Origin: Desulfuromonas sp. SDB
GTDB lineage: Bacteria; SDB-A
NCBI GenBank assembly: GCA_001412365.1
Contig: LKUE01000193.1
Span: forward strand, 1-14,609
DNA length: 14,609 bases
Direction: 5' to 3'
Made by a program: the position numbers and the translations under genes. Under the pieces are notes generated by a model. It made no database searches. It was given only the letters and a program-made list of their open reading frames with translations, and was not told the DNA's origin. Shown here one piece after another: positions 6,593 through 13,799 of the stretch (its first letter is position 1; the number at the start of each line of letters is the position of its first letter).

Positions 6593-8089
6593 TTTTATAA
6601 CCTCCAATTTATCTAGAAACTTAAGTAAATAAATCATACTTGCAATATTATCCCGTATAACATAAATAGACCTTTTCTTTTCATCGGAGAGTGAGCCAAG
6701 AAAATCATAGGAAAGCTTTGCCGAAAATTCAGAAATGAGAATCTTCAAAGAAAATATCTTTTTCATGAAAATCGATTCTAAAAGATCGAGAGTGTCAACT
6801 GCGGATGCTTTAAATGGTTTCCTTCTACCCTGCTGAGGTTTTACATATTTTGCCATGCCCAAAACATTTCTAATTATCTGAAGTTGTCCATTCAAAGGAT
6901 CACGTTGTAATTGCCACGGATGATTTTGAGGATAATCGTTATGTGGTCTGTTTATTTCATGAATCGCATTCGCGATTTCAGAAAGCCTTGATGGTAAAAT
7001 ATCGGGCAAAAATTTTCTTATGTTTTGGACAGATTGTCCACCCACTTCACCAAACAAGAAAGAAACTGTTGCAACTCCTTTATTATCAGCAATATCTTCA
7101 ATTATCCCTGCTTCAGCGCCTTTAGCTACTGAAACATCTTTCTTAAGAAGATTCAGGGCATATTGGATAATTTCTAATGCTCCTCCTTTGTCATCACTTT
7201 GAACAAGATGAGGGATAATTAAAGCTTGATGGCCTGAGATAGACTGAATAAACTGAGAGAAAACATGCGACTTTGCAACAAATAAAATCTCTGCACATGT
7301 TGCACAAATAGGAAATGCCTTAAAAGAAAATTCCTTCAAAGTCCCTGGGAAGAATCCGGGTTTATCAATATTGGCAATATTGATACCTGTACCACTTAAA
7401 ACATTGGGATATAATTTGTCATCGTAATTACATATGCTACATTTCCCAGCAACAGGTTCTATACCAGAAGTGGAATAGAAACCTCCAGCTATTTGTTTTA
7501 AAGAATAATCTAATACCTCCTTTATCTGACCCGGATACCTCCCATCAATTTCAATCGTAAATACATTTAGTCCTTTTTTATTATTACCAGATTTTTTCTT
7601 TTTATCGTAAATACTCCAAAAATCTTTTTTTTTAATCTTGCCATCCTGTTCCACAATAATAGATTTACTTTCAAATACCCTTATAAATTTTGAGAATATA
7701 CACTTATTTTTTTTAGGTGTTTCTTCCTTGTTAACATATTGTTTAAAATACTCAATAGTGCTTTTTAATTTTTTATTACTTTTTGCAGCTTTCCATGTAG
7801 GAGAGATATAAGCTGCTTGAGAACCAGGGGTTTTTCGGAAAATATATTGAGAAGTGTCATCAACTTTATTTTTTATCTTAAAGCTTATCTTATTATTATT
7901 TATTGAAAAAACACCTACCTCTTCATCATCAATCAACTCAAACTGAAGTTTACCATAAACCCCCTTTTGAATTGCCAGTTCTCGCTGTTTAAGAAATTCA
8001 TCTACTGATTCCAAAGCTTCAAAGGTAAAATTTTCAGGAAATTCTTGAATAATCTTCAAAATACCAAGATTTCTAATAGCATTTAACAA
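6113..8089 (-). CDS. cas8b: Cas8b (Csh1) large subunit of type I-B Cascade
   Basis: This 658-residue protein fits Cas8b1/Csh1 by size, place and a two-part zinc-finger-like motif: C217-x2-C220 and C262-x2-C265 (KCSIC and ICATC). The large subunit recognises the PAM and starts R-loop formation. The start is TTG at 8089-8087, supported by AAAGGA (8102-8097) 7 nt upstream; no better ATG lies near the N-terminus. It is the first gene of the cas operon, after a 165-bp AT-rich gap. Runs of nine and eight adenines in the mRNA (7633-7625 and 7714-7707) encode lysine-rich stretches in frame. The C-terminal part seems to be translated separately as well (see the feature starting at 6592). Confidence 0.93.
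   Translation of the reverse strand: MLNAIRNLGILKIIQEFPENFTFEALESVDEFLKQRELAIQKGVYGKLQFELIDDEEVGVFSINNNKISFKIKNKVDDTSQYIFRKTPGSQAAYISPTWKAAKSNKKLKSTIEYFKQYVNKEETPKKNKCIFSKFIRVFESKSIIVEQDGKIKKKDFWSIYDKKKKSGNNKKGLNVFTIEIDGRYPGQIKEVLDYSLKQIAGGFYSTSGIEPVAGKCSICNYDDKLYPNVLSGTGINIANIDKPGFFPGTLKEFSFKAFPICATCAEILFVAKSHVFSQFIQSISGHQALIIPHLVQSDDKGGALEIIQYALNLLKKDVSVAKGAEAGIIEDIADNKGVATVSFLFGEVGGQSVQNIRKFLPDILPSRLSEIANAIHEINRPHNDYPQNHPWQLQRDPLNGQLQIIRNVLGMAKYVKPQQGRRKPFKASAVDTLDLLESIFMKKIFSLKILISEFSAKLSYDFLGSLSDEKKRSIYVIRDNIASMIYLLKFLDKLEVIKMTDNINLVAKYLEGREGLKPLNKFLSEEATGLDNTEKQYTFLVGLLFGKLIAFQQAKKVSNNALRWLKGLEIGAQDLMEIFVKTKEKLHSYSFQRPAWSEEMKGVAETIGALGSQIGSNWTISRKEIPYYFCLGQSLSGYYLPSKSDDNRLENNIEGGK
6120..6126 (-). 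promoter_or_regulatory. Strong ribosome-binding site of cas7
   Basis: AAGGAGG lies 8 nt before the cas7 ATG and within the last codons of cas8b (ending EGGK). It supports the chosen cas7 start and suggests high translation of the multi-copy backbone subunit. Confidence 0.8.
6593..6605 (-). promoter_or_regulatory. Internal ribosome-binding site for Cas11b
   Basis: GGAGG (6605-6601) plus an 8-nt AU-rich spacer lies in the middle of the cas8b coding sequence, where it encodes the Leu-Glu-Val of KLEVIKM. Such a complete Shine-Dalgarno with ideal spacing to an in-frame ATG decides the start of the predicted small subunit. Confidence 0.7.
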
Positions 8090-8254
8090 TATAAAATCCT
8101 TTCATATAATATTTATAATTTTGGAATTTTAGTAATTTATTATAGTGATAATAATAGGAATATTTTTTATCAATGTTCATTAGATAAACTTCATAATACT
8201 AATTCATAATATTTTAACTATTATTTTGTTATTTACAAGGGTTTTAACGGTAAA
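8090..8254. other. AT-rich gap between the export operon and the cas operon
   Basis: This 165-bp stretch has no ORF, no CRISPR repeat and no clear GC-rich terminator hairpin. It should hold the cas promoter for minus-strand transcription. Candidate boxes are TATAAT at 8144-8139 with only poor -35 matches (TTGATA at 8173-8168 is 23 nt away), and TTGTAA at 8238-8233. None is convincing. The 9-mer TTCATAATA occurs twice on the plus strand (8190-8198 and 8203-8211), 13 bp apart. Read-through from the ABC genes is possible. Confidence 0.5.
8097..8102 (-). promoter_or_regulatory. Ribosome-binding site fixing the TTG start of cas8b
   Basis: AAAGGA lies 7 nt upstream of TTG 8089-8087. No alternative ATG with a ribosome site occurs near the N-terminus, so this decides the start. 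Confidence 0.65.
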
Positions 8255-9031
8255 TTACAGCACATATTCCTTTTTATTGAACAGGTAGCCGGAAAAGAAC
8301 AGGGAAATTCCGGTAATGACCAGCAGAATTATAACTGCCCAGAGTTTAGGGGTGGGCTCAAACTGGGTGATCAGGAAGCTGCCCTGGGAAGTGCCGAAGG
8401 GTAGGAGGGATTTGACATAATGGGCAATGGTAAGTTTCTGAGTGGTTCCGGGAAGGTACTGGACAATATTCTCCCAGCCGAATACGTAGAGAAAGCTGAA
8501 TAAAATCATCCGGTTGAACAGGGTAGAAACAAGCATAAACACTGAACTGTAGGCGAGAATGGACAGAAATGCAGCCAGGTTAAAACCCAAGATTTCAATA
8601 TAAAGGTGAATATTTGTTAAATTGTTGAAATTGGCAATTAAGGAAAGAAAGCAGATACTGGTGGCAATTACCAGAAAAAAAATACTAAAATAAGCGCTGA
8701 ACTTTCCCATCAGAATGGACATTTTTGACAGGGGCCGGGAGGTCAGGTAACAAAGGGTTTTATCGTCAACTTCCTCCTTGATTACCCCTGATCCCAGAAA
8801 AATTGCCATAATCGGAATCAGAAAGTTGAAGAACAGAAAAGATATCATATTTGCGGAAAATTCAGCAGTTGAACCTCTACTCAGCAGACCCCCCATCTCC
8901 AAAGTCTTAATTAAAATAATCAGCAAAATAGGGCTTAAACTGAAAATTATAAAGAATCTGGTCCTGGTTTTCTTTAAACCCAACCGGAAAAATACTTTGA
9001 AAATTTCCACAATTCCCTTAAAAATACTCAT
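8255..9031 (-). CDS. ABC-2 family exporter permease (second pair)
   Basis: This integral membrane protein of about 258 residues has roughly six hydrophobic segments. The ABC-2 hallmark follows the second one: a cytoplasmic stretch GVIKEEVDDKTLCYLTSRPLS, in which a charged EE-D precedes SRPLS and the next membrane segments. It would form the channel for the ATPase encoded just upstream. The substrate is unknown. ATG 9031-9029 is preferred over the GTG three bases earlier because AAAGG of the preceding gene end lies about 7 nt before it. The start falls 3 nt after the ATPase stop. It is the last gene of the export operon. Confidence 0.85.
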   Translation of the reverse strand: MSIFKGIVEIFKVFFRLGLKKTRTRFFIIFSLSPILLIILIKTLEMGGLLSRGSTAEFSANMISFLFFNFLIPIMAIFLGSGVIKEEVDDKTLCYLTSRPLSKMSILMGKFSAYFSIFFLVIATSICFLSLIANFNNLTNIHLYIEILGFNLAAFLSILAYSSVFMLVSTLFNRMILFSFLYVFGWENIVQYLPGTTQKLTIAHYVKSLLPFGTSQGSFLITQFEPTPKLWAVIILLVITGISLFFSGYLFNKKEYVL

Positions 9032-9034
9032 CAC

Positions 9035-9955
9035 TTACCTTTCGGTCAGATATTTAAACACCGCCTGAAGGTTATCATCAGGGGAGGTTAATTCTTTTAC
9101 TTCAATATTTTTTTCAATTATCAATTGGGCAATTAAGTCCAATAATTTATCCCGATCCAAAGTTTCCACCATCAATCCCTGATCACTGAAATTTATGGAC
9201 AGAACCTCCTCCCGGTTAATCAACCCCCCCGCCATTTTCCTGGACTCCTCTGTTTTTACATAAATTTTATGTGGGTGTGATTTAATTAAATCTCTAATGT
9301 AATGGATATCCCCCTCCGCAAAAACCTTTCCCTGATTGATTAAAATAATATCCTCAGTCATCGCTTCAATCTCATGAAGGATGTGAGAAGATACTATTAC
9401 TGTTTTTCCCTGCTGCTGATAGGATTTAATAATATTTATTATCTTATTTCTCCAAATTGGATCCACTCCCTTCAACGGTTCATCTAATATCAGCAGATCA
9501 GGATGGTGGGCTATGCTTTGTGCAATCCTCAATCTCTGTCTCATTCCCAAACTGTAATGTTTAATTAAATCCCCAGCCCGTTCCTCCAGCCCCACTTCCA
9601 CCAAAGCCTGATTAGCTTTATCCACCGATTCTCTGGAATCATAACCACTTAACTTGACCAGAGAATAGATAAACTCAAATCCGGTCATTTCCCGGTAGTA
9701 ACTGTCATATTCAGGGCAATAGCCTACCCGGGTTAGCAGCTGAGGATTGGAGGGCAAGGGTAATCCAAAAATTTTAACGGTACCGATATTGGGTTTTAAC
9801 TGTCCGGTTATCAATTTTAAAAATGTAGATTTCCCCGCGCCATTCGGTCCTAATAATCCTTTTATCCCTGCTCCGATGGTTAAACTGACATCCACAATTC
9901 CCAGGATATTTCCATACCACTTACTCAGTTTATCCACTTCCACCACTGGACTCAT
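9035..9955 (-). CDS. ABC transporter ATP-binding protein (second pair)
   Basis: This 306-residue ATPase has Walker A GPNGAGKST (36-44), a Q-loop with Glu in place of Gln (VGYCPEYD), signature YSLGMRQR, Walker B LLILDEPLKGVDP and H-loop VSSHILHEIE. A C-terminal extension of about 85 residues, of the kind common in ABC-2 exporters, follows. It energises the permease directly downstream. ATG 9955-9953 overlaps the preceding permease stop by 4 bp (ATGA), with GAGGAAG as ribosome site. The Q-to-E change is shared with the other ATPase of this operon, so it looks like a subfamily feature, not decay. Confidence 0.93.
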   Translation of the reverse strand: MSPVVEVDKLSKWYGNILGIVDVSLTIGAGIKGLLGPNGAGKSTFLKLITGQLKPNIGTVKIFGLPLPSNPQLLTRVGYCPEYDSYYREMTGFEFIYSLVKLSGYDSRESVDKANQALVEVGLEERAGDLIKHYSLGMRQRLRIAQSIAHHPDLLILDEPLKGVDPIWRNKIINIIKSYQQQGKTVIVSSHILHEIEAMTEDIILINQGKVFAEGDIHYIRDLIKSHPHKIYVKTEESRKMAGGLINREEVLSINFSDQGLMVETLDRDKLLDLIAQLIIEKNIEVKELTSPDDNLQAVFKYLTER

Positions 9956-10803
9956 TGCTTCCTCTCCTCGCTGATTACTCTAAGTTTCATCAAAAAAGTA
10001 AAGCCAGCCAGCAAAGCTAACAAAATAAAAAAGGATATCCAGGGGGGAAAATCATGAGGTGGTTTGATCTGAAAAAATAAACTTCCGGTCATGACTATAT
10101 TTTCCTTCAGGGAAAGTACTGCAAAATAATCCTTTCCGAACATTCCCTTGAACATGTTGTATCCGATATCCGAGGACAGGTAAAATACAAAAATAAGCAC
10201 TTTGCTTATCCTGCTGCTCTCGGATAGAGATGACAAAAGCAAAGTAAAGCTGGTCAAAAACAGGGATGTGAAAACAGGAAAGATTATCACCGCCCCCAAT
10301 AGGAAAACATTTATCATCTCTCCCTGGAATATTAACTTTAATATTACTAACAGAATGCCTGGAACCAGGGTGAACAACAGCAAGTAAAACATCAACACTG
10401 AAGCTTTACCCGACAGGTAGTCCCATACCGTCAAAGGTCTCATGAAATAAAGAGGAAGTGATTTGTATTTTAAGTCCGATGAAATCAAATCCGAACCGGC
10501 TAACAGACAAATCATAACCAGCATGAAAATAAGGTAGGCATTGGTAAAGAAGCTGTGAAACATCTGTGAATCATTTTGGAGGACTTCCACCATATCCTGA
10601 AGAAAATCAAGCTCCGGTTTGGAAGCGGCATAAATAGCTACTGCAAAAATAAAAAAAGGTATAGCCGCTAGAAAGAAGAAGAAACGGGCTCCTTTTTTAC
10701 GGGGAACTTCTTTTATCCCCCGGATAAACATGGGCAGCCAGGTAATTCTCCGGTGAATTATTTCTCCGTCCCAGATCTGATATCCCTTGGTCCTAATCCA
10801 CAT
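9952..10803 (-). CDS. ABC-2 family exporter permease (first pair)
   Basis: This membrane protein of about 283 residues has an N-terminal cytoplasmic stretch (MWIRTKGYQIWDGEII), then a first hydrophobic helix near FFFFLAAIPFFIFAVAIY, and the ABC-2 pattern SDLISSDLKYKSLPLYFMRPL after the second helix. Several further hydrophobic segments follow. The reading frame could begin at 10914, but that part overlaps the upstream ATPase by over 100 bp. ATG 10803-10801 overlaps it by only 11 bp and has GAAGG just upstream, so I use it. Partner ATPase is the upstream gene; cargo is unknown. Confidence 0.85.
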   Translation of the reverse strand: MWIRTKGYQIWDGEIIHRRITWLPMFIRGIKEVPRKKGARFFFFLAAIPFFIFAVAIYAASKPELDFLQDMVEVLQNDSQMFHSFFTNAYLIFMLVMICLLAGSDLISSDLKYKSLPLYFMRPLTVWDYLSGKASVLMFYLLLFTLVPGILLVILKLIFQGEMINVFLLGAVIIFPVFTSLFLTSFTLLLSSLSESSRISKVLIFVFYLSSDIGYNMFKGMFGKDYFAVLSLKENIVMTGSLFFQIKPPHDFPPWISFFILLALLAGFTFLMKLRVISEERKQ

Positions 10804-11737
10804 GATCACCTTCGATGGTTTCAATGAATTTTTCTTCCAGGGATGTACTTCCTTCTTTGAAGTGTACAATGGAGTTACCGCATTCCCTGGAAATTTCAAA
10901 AAGTTTCCGGGCATTCTGCTCCCTGGACAGCATAATCTGCAAAATTCCCTTGTCCATTTCCACCACTTGTATTCCTAACTGGTTAATTTTTTCAATAAAT
11001 TTTTCAGGATTTGAAGATAGTTTCAACTGGTAGGAAACTGTTTCCAGCTTGGTAATATTTTCCAGTGAATCCACTGACAGAACTCTGCCTCTATTCAGGA
11101 TAATCACATGGTTACAGGTATACTCCACATCGTGGAGAAGATGGGTGGAAAATATTATATTTATCGGTTTTTCCTTTACAATATCCCTGATCAGATCAAG
11201 CAATTCCTTTCTGCCCTTGGGATCCATCCCCGAGGTGGGTTCATCCAGGAATAGTATCTTGGGGTCATGGACTAAAGCCTGAGCCAGCTTCAGCCTCTGC
11301 TTCATCCCCGTTGAAAAACTACCCACCATTCGATACCGTTCATCATCCAATCCTACATAGTACAGAACTTCATGGGCTCTCTTCATCGCTTCGGAAGGAG
11401 GCATTCCGCTTAAAGTTCCCAAATAGGACACTAAATCCACTCCGCAGATATCCGGGATCAAACATTCACTTTCCGGCATGTAGCCGATGTTTTCCCGGAT
11501 ATACTTTCCCTGTTTAAAAACGTCCCTTCCCATAATTTTCACTGAACCCCGGTGGGGATTTAAAAATCCCAGTAATATTTTAAGTAAAGTAGTCTTCCCT
11601 GCTCCATTGGGACCAAGCAGCCCATATATACCCGGGCCGACATTTAAACAGACATCTACAAGAGCTTTATTTGATCCGTAGTTAAAACTGACCTGATCTA
11701 ATTCTATTAAATATTTAGAGGAATTTTCTATGATCAC
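10793..11737 (-). CDS. ABC transporter ATP-binding protein (first pair)
   Basis: This ATPase of about 314 residues has Walker A GPNGAGKTT, a Q-loop with Glu (IGYMPESE), signature FSTGMKQR, Walker B ILFLDEPTSGMDP and H-loop FSTHLLHDVE. An extension of about 100 residues typical of exporter ATPases follows. The frame is open up to a TTG at 11770, which would overlap the previous gene by 37 bp. GTG 11737-11735 gives the 4-bp GTGA overlap seen elsewhere in this operon and is preferred, although GGGAG sits very close to it. It pairs with the permease immediately downstream. Confidence 0.92.
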   Translation of the reverse strand: MIIENSSKYLIELDQVSFNYGSNKALVDVCLNVGPGIYGLLGPNGAGKTTLLKILLGFLNPHRGSVKIMGRDVFKQGKYIRENIGYMPESECLIPDICGVDLVSYLGTLSGMPPSEAMKRAHEVLYYVGLDDERYRMVGSFSTGMKQRLKLAQALVHDPKILFLDEPTSGMDPKGRKELLDLIRDIVKEKPINIIFSTHLLHDVEYTCNHVIILNRGRVLSVDSLENITKLETVSYQLKLSSNPEKFIEKINQLGIQVVEMDKGILQIMLSREQNARKLFEISRECGNSIVHFKEGSTSLEEKFIETIEGDHVD

Positions 11738-12063
11738 TCTCCCATGATCAGTGAGTTGAACTTTTTCCAATGACGGGCTAGTTTCCTCTGCTTGTTTAAA
11801 AATCCAGAAAACTGGGGAATTGATTTCAACTCTTGAATATTTTTATTGATCTCCTCCTGCAAGTTAAGCAGATCCTGGTCATGAGCTCTACGGAGGGAAA
11901 TTTCACTGTCCAGGCGTACTATATTCAAATATAGCTGCTTTATCCGGGGATGGTTAAAAAGTTTTTCCGGATAATCTACTTCTGAGTTAGCTTGATCAAT
12001 TTTCTCCAGCAACTGGACTAGCTGGGATGACTGAAAGTTAATCCGGTCAGGGTTCTTTCTCAT
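11734..12063 (-). CDS. YlbF-like small helical protein
   Basis: This 109-residue protein is predicted to be almost entirely helical, soluble and charged, without Cys. The layout of an N-terminal helix, the segment LFNHPRIKQLYLNIVRL, a long middle helix, and then ELKSIPQFSGFLNKQRKLARHWKKF recalls the YlbF/YmcA (com_ylbF, DUF964) family of small regulatory or RNA-processing cofactors in Firmicutes. The match is by pattern only and is uncertain. ATG 12063-12061 follows an AGTAGGAC region, and the gene overlaps the AI-2E gene by 17 bp and the next ATPase by 4 bp. A role in the transport operon is unknown. Confidence 0.5.
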   Translation of the reverse strand: MRKNPDRINFQSSQLVQLLEKIDQANSEVDYPEKLFNHPRIKQLYLNIVRLDSEISLRRAHDQDLLNLQEEINKNIQELKSIPQFSGFLNKQRKLARHWKKFNSLIMGE

Positions 12064-13246
12064 GTCCTACTTTACCTTGAAAAATAAGGTCTTTCTTTCC
12101 AATATAGCGGTAGTAAAGTCTGGTCAATACTGCGGTAACCGGAGCCGCTAAAATTAAACCGGGCACTCCAAACAGACTTGCTCCGGTAAGCAATGCCAGC
12201 ATTATCACCAGAGGGTTCAGCCCCATTGATCCTCCCATCACGTTGGGAGTTATAACCAGGGTCAATAATATCTCTTCGATGACAAATATGATTCCCGCCT
12301 TAATTGACATCACTACCGGATTGGGTCCGGAAATGGTTACCAGCAAAGTTACCAGTACAGTGAATAAAAATCCAAAATTGGGAATTATGGAAAATATTGC
12401 CGCTAATACTCCCAGCAGGGCGGCATACCTCACTCCCATCAATGATAAACCAATTCCCACAATTAAACCGTCCAGTATGGATACAATGAGTTGTCCTCGA
12501 ATATAAAGCCCCAGCACGCTGTCAATTTCACGGGTCAGGAATTTTACTTTATGGGATTGTTTGGAGGGAATCAGCCGTTTAATAAAATCAGTAATCCTTT
12601 CCTGATCCTTGAGGTAGAAAAAGCTTATGACCAAAGCCATCACCGAATACCATACTGTACTTACAAGTAAAATCAGCAAGTTTCTGGCTTGCTTTAATCC
12701 TCCCTGCAACTCCTGAATCCCAATATCCATTACATCGGAAGTATTTATTTTTAAATCTTTTATCCCGATGTTATCCAGCCATTTCTGGATAATTTCCAAC
12801 CGTTCTGTCCCCCACTGAACCAATTGGGGAACTTGTTTTATAAAATTATTTATTTCATTTATCAATATTGGCACCAGCAAAATCAAAAATAGAGCAATCA
12901 GGGCGACAAATGTCAGTTCCACCATAATAATTGCAATAATTTTGGGTATTTTTCTCTTCTGCAGCCACTGTACTATCGGATGCATAATATAGGAAACTAC
13001 AAATGCCAAGATAAAGGGAATTAAAATCAGCTTTAGCTGGCTTATAACCCATAAAATTAAAACTATAGAGGAAAGAAAAATAAAAGGCTTAGCCCAGTTC
13101 TTGCCCCGTTCAGGAAATAAAACTAATAAAACTAAAAATGCGACAATGGGAGGAGATAACAAGTGCCTTACTGAAAATAAAAGCACCGACACTAAAATTA
13201 ATATCAATATTTTTATAAGCCAGTTTTCCCTTGCATTTTCAGTCAT
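12047..13246 (-). CDS. AI-2E/UPF0118 family transporter
   Basis: This 399-residue membrane protein has about eight hydrophobic helices. Family hallmarks are FILAFVVSYIMHPIVQWLQ early, an amphipathic middle region with NNFIKQVPQLVQW, and the conserved C-terminal block with LDGLIVGIGLSLMGVRYA, IFSIIPNFGF, MGLNPLVIMLALLTG and GVPGLILAAPVTAVL. Members include TqsA (AI-2 export in Escherichia coli) and Na+/H+ or Na+/Li+ antiporters, so the substrate cannot be told from the sequence. ATG 13246-13244 overlaps the previous gene by 8 bp, with GGGAG about 11 nt upstream. Length is normal. Confidence 0.9.
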   Translation of the reverse strand: MTENARENWLIKILILILVSVLLFSVRHLLSPPIVAFLVLLVLFPERGKNWAKPFIFLSSIVLILWVISQLKLILIPFILAFVVSYIMHPIVQWLQKRKIPKIIAIIMVELTFVALIALFLILLVPILINEINNFIKQVPQLVQWGTERLEIIQKWLDNIGIKDLKINTSDVMDIGIQELQGGLKQARNLLILLVSTVWYSVMALVISFFYLKDQERITDFIKRLIPSKQSHKVKFLTREIDSVLGLYIRGQLIVSILDGLIVGIGLSLMGVRYAALLGVLAAIFSIIPNFGFLFTVLVTLLVTISGPNPVVMSIKAGIIFVIEEILLTLVITPNVMGGSMGLNPLVIMLALLTGASLFGVPGLILAAPVTAVLTRLYYRYIGKKDLIFQGKVGHEKEP

Positions 13247-13799
13247 GTATTAAGTACTCCCGGGCTATATAAGCTTCTACGGTGTAGGGATACTTCTCAA
13301 TAATCTGGTTTAGTATCTCCTTAGCTAACTCCAAATCTTGATCCATGGCTAACTGTGCAGCTTTGAGAAGGTTATCAGGAGAATCTGAAAAAAGATAGTA
13401 TTTAATTGCCTGTTCGGAATTATCCTGAAGTTTTAATATTTCCGCTTTTTTATAAAAACATATTTTTTTTATCTCCCTGTTTGGACAATCCAGTATAATT
13501 TGATCCACTAACTCTATTGCTTTATCCAACTCCCCGGTTTTTATCAGCTGGTCCAGTTTAGCTACTTCCCCCCCCCAATTCTGATCATTAACCAGCTGCT
13601 GTAAATACTGAATTCTTCTCTGGATGTCATTAAAATTGGTGTCATTGGTGGTTACCGGGATGTTTGAAAAAAGATTTAAGGCATTTTCAATTTCCCCTTC
13701 TGAGTACAGGCTGTCCCCGGTGACTATCTGCTGTGATACCGGCGAAATCGAACAGGATAAGTAAATTAAAATTCCAATCAGCAGTTCATTTATCAGCAT
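13239..13799 (-). CDS. Small TPR-like protein with N-terminal hydrophobic segment
   Basis: This 186-residue protein begins with a hydrophobic segment (about residues 3-20, LLIGILIYLSCSI). It could be a signal anchor or an imperfect lipoprotein signal with Cys16; the lipobox is not canonical. The rest shows helical repeat pairs: a SLYSEGEIENALNLF unit, GELDKAIELVDQII, and near the end LELAKEILNQIIEKYPYTVEAY, which resemble TPR units involved in protein contacts. It is probably exported and membrane-attached. It overlaps the preceding gene by 14 bp and the following one by 8 bp. A run of nine G in its mRNA (13576-13568) encodes WGGE. Confidence 0.6.
   Translation of the reverse strand: MLINELLIGILIYLSCSISPVSQQIVTGDSLYSEGEIENALNLFSNIPVTTNDTNFNDIQRRIQYLQQLVNDQNWGGEVAKLDQLIKTGELDKAIELVDQIILDCPNREIKKICFYKKAEILKLQDNSEQAIKYYLFSDSPDNLLKAAQLAMDQDLELAKEILNQIIEKYPYTVEAYIAREYLIHD
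13568..13576. repeat. Poly-C/poly-G tract of nine inside a coding region
   Basis: Nine C on the plus strand (G9 in the mRNA) lie at about residue 75-77 of the 186-residue TPR-like protein. Tracts of this kind gain or lose bases by slipped-strand mispairing. A one-base change would shift the frame and remove the C-terminal repeats. Confidence 0.7.

Noticed and set aside
8090-8254. CRISPR array or leader in the gap upstream of cas8b.
   Set aside because: No 28-37 bp repeat with regular spacing is present, only short AT-rich words.
10804-10914. N-terminal extension of the first ABC-2 permease (starting MPGNFLKFPGN).
   Set aside because: It would overlap the upstream ATPase by over 100 bp. The residues are not permease-like, and ATG 10803 has its own ribosome site with an 11-bp overlap.
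8778-11681. Plus-strand ORFs opposite the ABC genes.
   Set aside because: They mirror the conserved ATPase and permease codons on the other strand and have no independent support.
12855-13052. Minus-strand 65-residue ORF inside the AI-2E gene.
   Set aside because: It lies in another frame of a well-supported membrane protein, with no recognisable domain and no good ribosome site.
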